Notes under the pieces: generated by a model | The model's database searches: none | What the model was told of the DNA's origin: nothing | Seen by the model: only the letters and a program-made list of their open reading frames with translations | Shown here: positions 61,116 to 64,000 of the stretch, piece by piece | Layout: each line of letters opens with the position of its first letter | Numbering within the stretch: position 1 is the first letter of the stretch | Source: Nitrincola iocasae | GTDB lineage: Bacteria; Pseudomonadota; Gammaproteobacteria; Pseudomonadales; Balneatricaceae | Length of the DNA: 64,000 nt | Direction of reading: 5' to 3' | Assembly (NCBI RefSeq): GCF_008727795.1 | Contig: NZ_CP044222.1 | Span: 2,728,001-2,792,000, forward strand | Program-made: the position numbers and the translations under genes

Positions 61116-61655
61116 ATGGCAGGTTCGTTAAAAGATCAGTTATTCAAAGCAGGCATAGCCAGCAAAAAACAGATCAAGCAGGTTGAGCTGGAACAGCGTA
61201 AGCAATCCAAACAAGGCAGCAAGCCGGATAATGGCCAGCACACTGCCAGCGTTGAAGCAGCACGACAAGAGAAACTGCAGAAAGATCGCGCACTCAATGA
61301 GGCGCGCAAGCAGGCTCAAGTGCAACGTGCTGGCCAGGCTGAGATACGCCAACTGGTTGATCAACACCGTATCAGACTGCCTAAAGACGGTGATATCCGT
61401 TACTACTTCATCAGCCAGGACAAGGTCAAGCAACTCTGGATTAATGCCGACCTGCAACGCCAGCTAGCCAGCCGACGTATAGCGCTAGTCTGTGTCGATG
61501 ATCGCTTTGAACTGGTGCCATATGAGATAGCAGAACGCATCATTCAACGTGACCCTAACGCCGTTATAAAAGAAGATACCGAGCGTCGTGACAAGATCGC
61601 GGCAGAAGAAGCCGAATACGAACAATTTCAAATACCTGACGATCTGGACTGGTAA
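61116..61655 (+). CDS. DUF2058 (YaiL-like) nucleoprotein
   Basis: A 179-residue basic, coiled-coil-rich protein. The DUF2058 start is SLKDQLFKAGIASKKQIKQV, then KDRALNEARKQAQ, a C-terminal IRYYFISQDKVKQLWINADL and ALVCVDDRFELVPYEIAERI. Relatives such as YaiL are described as nucleoprotein- or polynucleotide-associated; the mechanism is unknown. It is divergent from ffs. Confidence 0.87.
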   Translation: MAGSLKDQLFKAGIASKKQIKQVELEQRKQSKQGSKPDNGQHTASVEAARQEKLQKDRALNEARKQAQVQRAGQAEIRQLVDQHRIRLPKDGDIRYYFISQDKVKQLWINADLQRQLASRRIALVCVDDRFELVPYEIAERIIQRDPNAVIKEDTERRDKIAAEEAEYEQFQIPDDLDW

Positions 61656-61709
61656 AAATTAGCCATACTGCTATTGTTGACTTAAACGTCCGGAATTCAT
61701 GAGGTCAGC

Positions 61710-62504
61710 ATGCGGTCACTTTCTGCCAGTCATCTCAACCTGCTTTTGGTTGAACCGTCGCAGTTACAGCGAAAAATAATTACCCAGCAACTCAATTCCG
61801 CCGGTGTAATGGCCATTGACAGTGTAGACTCAATCGCTGAAGCCAAAGCCTCCGTACAGCGGATAAAACCTGATCTGATTGTCAGCGCGCTGCATTTCAG
61901 CGACGGCACGGCTCAGGATCTGCTCGACTGGATGCATAACACCCCCGGTTACACCGAACTGCCTTTTATGTTGATATCCAGCGAAACCCGTCGAGAGCAA
62001 CTGGAAAGCTTTCGTCAATCCGGTGTTATCGCCATATTGCCGAAACCCTTTACCAACGCGAACCTCAAATCGGCCATCAGCGCAACCCTGGATCTGCTTT
62101 CTGCCGATGAATTGACACTGGAGTGTTATGACCCCGATAGTTTACGCGTACTGGTGGTTGATGATAGCCGCATGGCCCGAAAAATGATCCGCCGTGTGCT
62201 GACTAATCTGGGCATACAGCATTTTGAAGAAGCGACCGATGGTTCAGAAGCCATAAACATACTGGCTGAAAAGCCTTTTGATCTGGTGGTGACCGATTAC
62301 AACATGCCAGAAGTGAACGGGCTGCAACTGACAGAATATATTCGCAGTCACGAAACCCTGTCTCATTTACCCGTGTTAATGGTGACGTCTGAATCCAATC
62401 AAGCCTACCTTAGCAATGTAGCTCAGAGTGGCGTTAATGCCATGGTCGATAAGCCGTTCGAACCACAGTTGGTAAAGCGCTTGCTACAACGTATTCTCGA
62501 GTAG
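61710..62504 (+). CDS. Protein with two CheY-like receiver domains
   Basis: A 264-residue protein made of two receiver domains and no output domain. The second (about 145-264) is complete: VLVVDDSRMARKMI, phospho-site Asp in DLVVTDYNMPEVNG, Thr/Ser in VLMVTSES, and Lys in MVDKPFEP. The first (about 8-130) keeps the Lys (ILPKPF) but lacks the acidic pair (LLLVEPSQ) and the phospho-Asp (LIVSALHFSDG), so it is probably not phosphorylated. It may act as a CheY-like adaptor. No kinase lies nearby. It is convergent with alr. Confidence 0.88.
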   Translation: MRSLSASHLNLLLVEPSQLQRKIITQQLNSAGVMAIDSVDSIAEAKASVQRIKPDLIVSALHFSDGTAQDLLDWMHNTPGYTELPFMLISSETRREQLESFRQSGVIAILPKPFTNANLKSAISATLDLLSADELTLECYDPDSLRVLVVDDSRMARKMIRRVLTNLGIQHFEEATDGSEAINILAEKPFDLVVTDYNMPEVNGLQLTEYIRSHETLSHLPVLMVTSESNQAYLSNVAQSGVNAMVDKPFEPQLVKRLLQRILE

Positions 62505-62517
62505 CAAGCCCTCAGTA

Positions 62518-63621
62518 TCAGAATGGCTGATCATCCGTATAGCGTCGCTTAACCCTCCGGGTCAGGCCACTCAAAAGCGTATAAGGTATGGTGCCACACC
62601 AGTCAGCCACCTCGTTGACAGTGACATTGGCGCCCCAAAGCTCGACTTGATCTCCAGGCTTGGCCTCTGGATGCAACGACAGGTCAATAGTCGACATATC
62701 CATGGATACTCGCCCGGCTAGCGCCGTACGCCGCCCATTTAGCCACACAGGTGTACCACTCGGTGCATGCCGGGAATAGCCATCAGCATAGCCCACGGCC
62801 AGCGTGCCAATACGAGTCGGCTTTTCAGCTACCCAACTGGCACCATAGCCCACAGACTCACCTGCCTGCACATCCCGTACAGCAATAATCTCCGTGGTCA
62901 ACGTCATACCAGGACGCAGCCTGCTTGCCACAGTTTGTGGTTCAGTAAAAGGACTGGCACCATAAAGCATAATACCTGGACGCAACCACTGCTGGTGAGC
63001 CTGAGGCCAGTGCATCACCCCTGCCGAGTTACACAAACTCAAATCCACTGAGTGACCGGCTACAGCCTTATCGATCTGCTGTAACTGACGTTCAGTATGT
63101 GGCCGCTGAGGTTCATCAGCACAGGCAAAATGACTCATGACCACTAGCTTTTCAACTGCAGGTAACGCCTGCAAGCGCTGCAATGCTCCTGCGGCGAGCG
63201 CCGGTTCGATACCCAAGCGATGCATGCCTGAGTCGATTTTCAGCCACACGTGCAATCCCCGGCTATCAGGGTGTCTTTCCAGGTAGGCTTCCAGCTTCTC
63301 AAGTTGTTCGATACTATGGAGTGCCGTCCAGAGTTTATGCTGCTGTATTAAAGGCAATTCCTCAGTTTCAAAAAAGCCCTCCAGCAACAGTACTGGCCGG
63401 GTAATACCCGCATCACGCAACTCCAGCGCCTCTTCAATCGCAGCGACTCCGAAGGCATCCGCCTCCGACTCCAGCGACCTGGCTACCTGAATAGCACCAT
63501 GCCCATAGGCATCAGCTTTGATAATGGCAACTGCACGGGCTTGAGGAGCCTGTGCACGCGCCAGTTGATAATTATGACGTATGGCAGACAAATCCACCTG
63601 AGCTATAAGATTACGCGCCAT
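62518..63621 (-). CDS. alr: Alanine racemase
   Basis: A 367-residue PLP enzyme making D-alanine for peptidoglycan. PLP lysine K35 is in VAIIKADAYGHGA, the catalytic tyrosine is in ESVGYGASW, and the C-terminal part includes AGRVSMDMSTIDLSLHPE. It is normal in length. A RidA-family gene lies 37 nt upstream on the same strand, which suits PLP-enzyme work because RidA clears reactive enamines. Confidence 0.94.
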   Translation of the reverse strand: MARNLIAQVDLSAIRHNYQLARAQAPQARAVAIIKADAYGHGAIQVARSLESEADAFGVAAIEEALELRDAGITRPVLLLEGFFETEELPLIQQHKLWTALHSIEQLEKLEAYLERHPDSRGLHVWLKIDSGMHRLGIEPALAAGALQRLQALPAVEKLVVMSHFACADEPQRPHTERQLQQIDKAVAGHSVDLSLCNSAGVMHWPQAHQQWLRPGIMLYGASPFTEPQTVASRLRPGMTLTTEIIAVRDVQAGESVGYGASWVAEKPTRIGTLAVGYADGYSRHAPSGTPVWLNGRRTALAGRVSMDMSTIDLSLHPEAKPGDQVELWGANVTVNEVADWCGTIPYTLLSGLTRRVKRRYTDDQPF

Positions 63622-63658
63622 GCACTGCTCCTGGTAAGGCCTTAACGCAGGTTACAGA

Positions 63659-64000
63659 TCAGTCAGCTAAGACCATTACGGCTTCCACTTCAATATCCGC
63701 ATCCTTCGGTAAGGCTTTAACAGCATAAGCAGCACGTGCTGGATAAGGCTGAGTGAAGTAACGCTGCATGATTTCATTAACCTGAGCAAAGTTGGCCAGA
63801 TCGCTCAGCAAAATAGTCAGCTTGACACAATCGGCCAGTGAACCACCAGCCGCTTCAGCGACAGCTTTCAGATTTTCAAATACCTGCACAGCCTGGGCTT
63901 CGAATGACTCCGTGACCATTTCCATGCTGTTAGGATTCAACGGAATCTGACCTGACATGTATACAGTATTACCAGCCTTAACTGCCTGAGAGTATGGACC
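63659..64000 (-). CDS. ridA: RidA/YjgF-family enamine/imine deaminase (N-terminus cut by window edge)
   Basis: The frame is open to the window edge, so the first residues are missing; 113 codons are visible. The visible N-terminal part reads GPYSQAVKAGNTVYMSGQIP, the RidA signature, and the C-terminal end has PYPARAAYAVKALPKDADIE with the catalytic arginine. It hydrolyses reactive enamine and imine intermediates from PLP enzymes. It is upstream of alr on the same strand. Confidence 0.92.
   Translation of the reverse strand, partial: GPYSQAVKAGNTVYMSGQIPLNPNSMEMVTESFEAQAVQVFENLKAVAEAAGGSLADCVKLTILLSDLANFAQVNEIMQRYFTQPYPARAAYAVKALPKDADIEVEAVMVLAD

Overview
This window comes from the chromosome of a Gammaproteobacterium, most likely a marine or halotolerant member of the Oceanospirillales type. 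The evidence is the gene set: a complete Mrp (Mnh) multisubunit Na+/H+ antiporter, an NhaD antiporter and a BCCT osmolyte carrier all within 22 kb; gammaproteobacterial core genes (dnaX-ybaB-recR-rnd-ycgL-ycgN, rpsA, prc, alr, argO/argP, ffs); and many amino-acid transporters and LysR regulators. The species is not identified.

Layout. 1-2560: end of an amino-acid ABC transporter (permease cut by the window edge, binding protein) divergent from a LysR regulator. 2561-5410: membrane-bound HD-GYP signalling protein. 5682-10226: a five-gene phosphite uptake and oxidation operon, ptxABCDE, behind three Pho half-sites. 10336-12164: MarC-family protein and an MFS carrier. 12366-17453: branched-chain amino-acid type ABC transporter, with its binding protein convergent to the permease/ATPase genes. 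17545-25345: flavoprotein, TlpA-like thioredoxin, the divergent argO/argP pair, a C26 glutamine-amidotransferase-like hydrolase, an SLC13 carrier, a GST and an EamA carrier. 25356-29715: DEDDh exonuclease, cNMP/CBS/DUF294 protein and BCCT carrier. 29977-35892: mnhABCDEFG. 35895-42199: aminopeptidase, Prc protease with a membrane-anchored coiled-coil partner, and rpsA with a structured leader and a clear terminator. 42260-44493: MocR regulator divergent from a LysE-type exporter. 44565-49326: six-gene dnaX operon; dnaX carries a near-textbook programmed -1 frameshift site. 49423-52020: NhaD and a glutathionyl-hydroquinone reductase.

The accessory region is 52388-60943. A TelA-like protein is followed by a large SF1 helicase with a nuclease-like C-terminal region. 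Next comes a very small integrative element of about 3.66 kb inserted in the 4.5S/SRP RNA gene ffs. It is bounded by a 93-bp direct repeat of ffs with one mismatch. It carries a tyrosine integrase, an HNH endonuclease and little else. Tandem 12-bp repeats near each end look like integrase arm-binding sites. Both ffs copies seem able to fold as SRP RNA and each has a candidate promoter.

61116-64000: DUF2058 protein, a protein with two receiver domains, alanine racemase and a RidA-family protein cut by the window edge.

The most interesting items are the ffs element with its duplicated SRP RNA, the TelA-helicase pair as a possible defence or stress locus, the phosphite operon with Pho boxes, and the dnaX frameshift site. 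All function calls rest on reading motifs and recalled family features; no database search was run.
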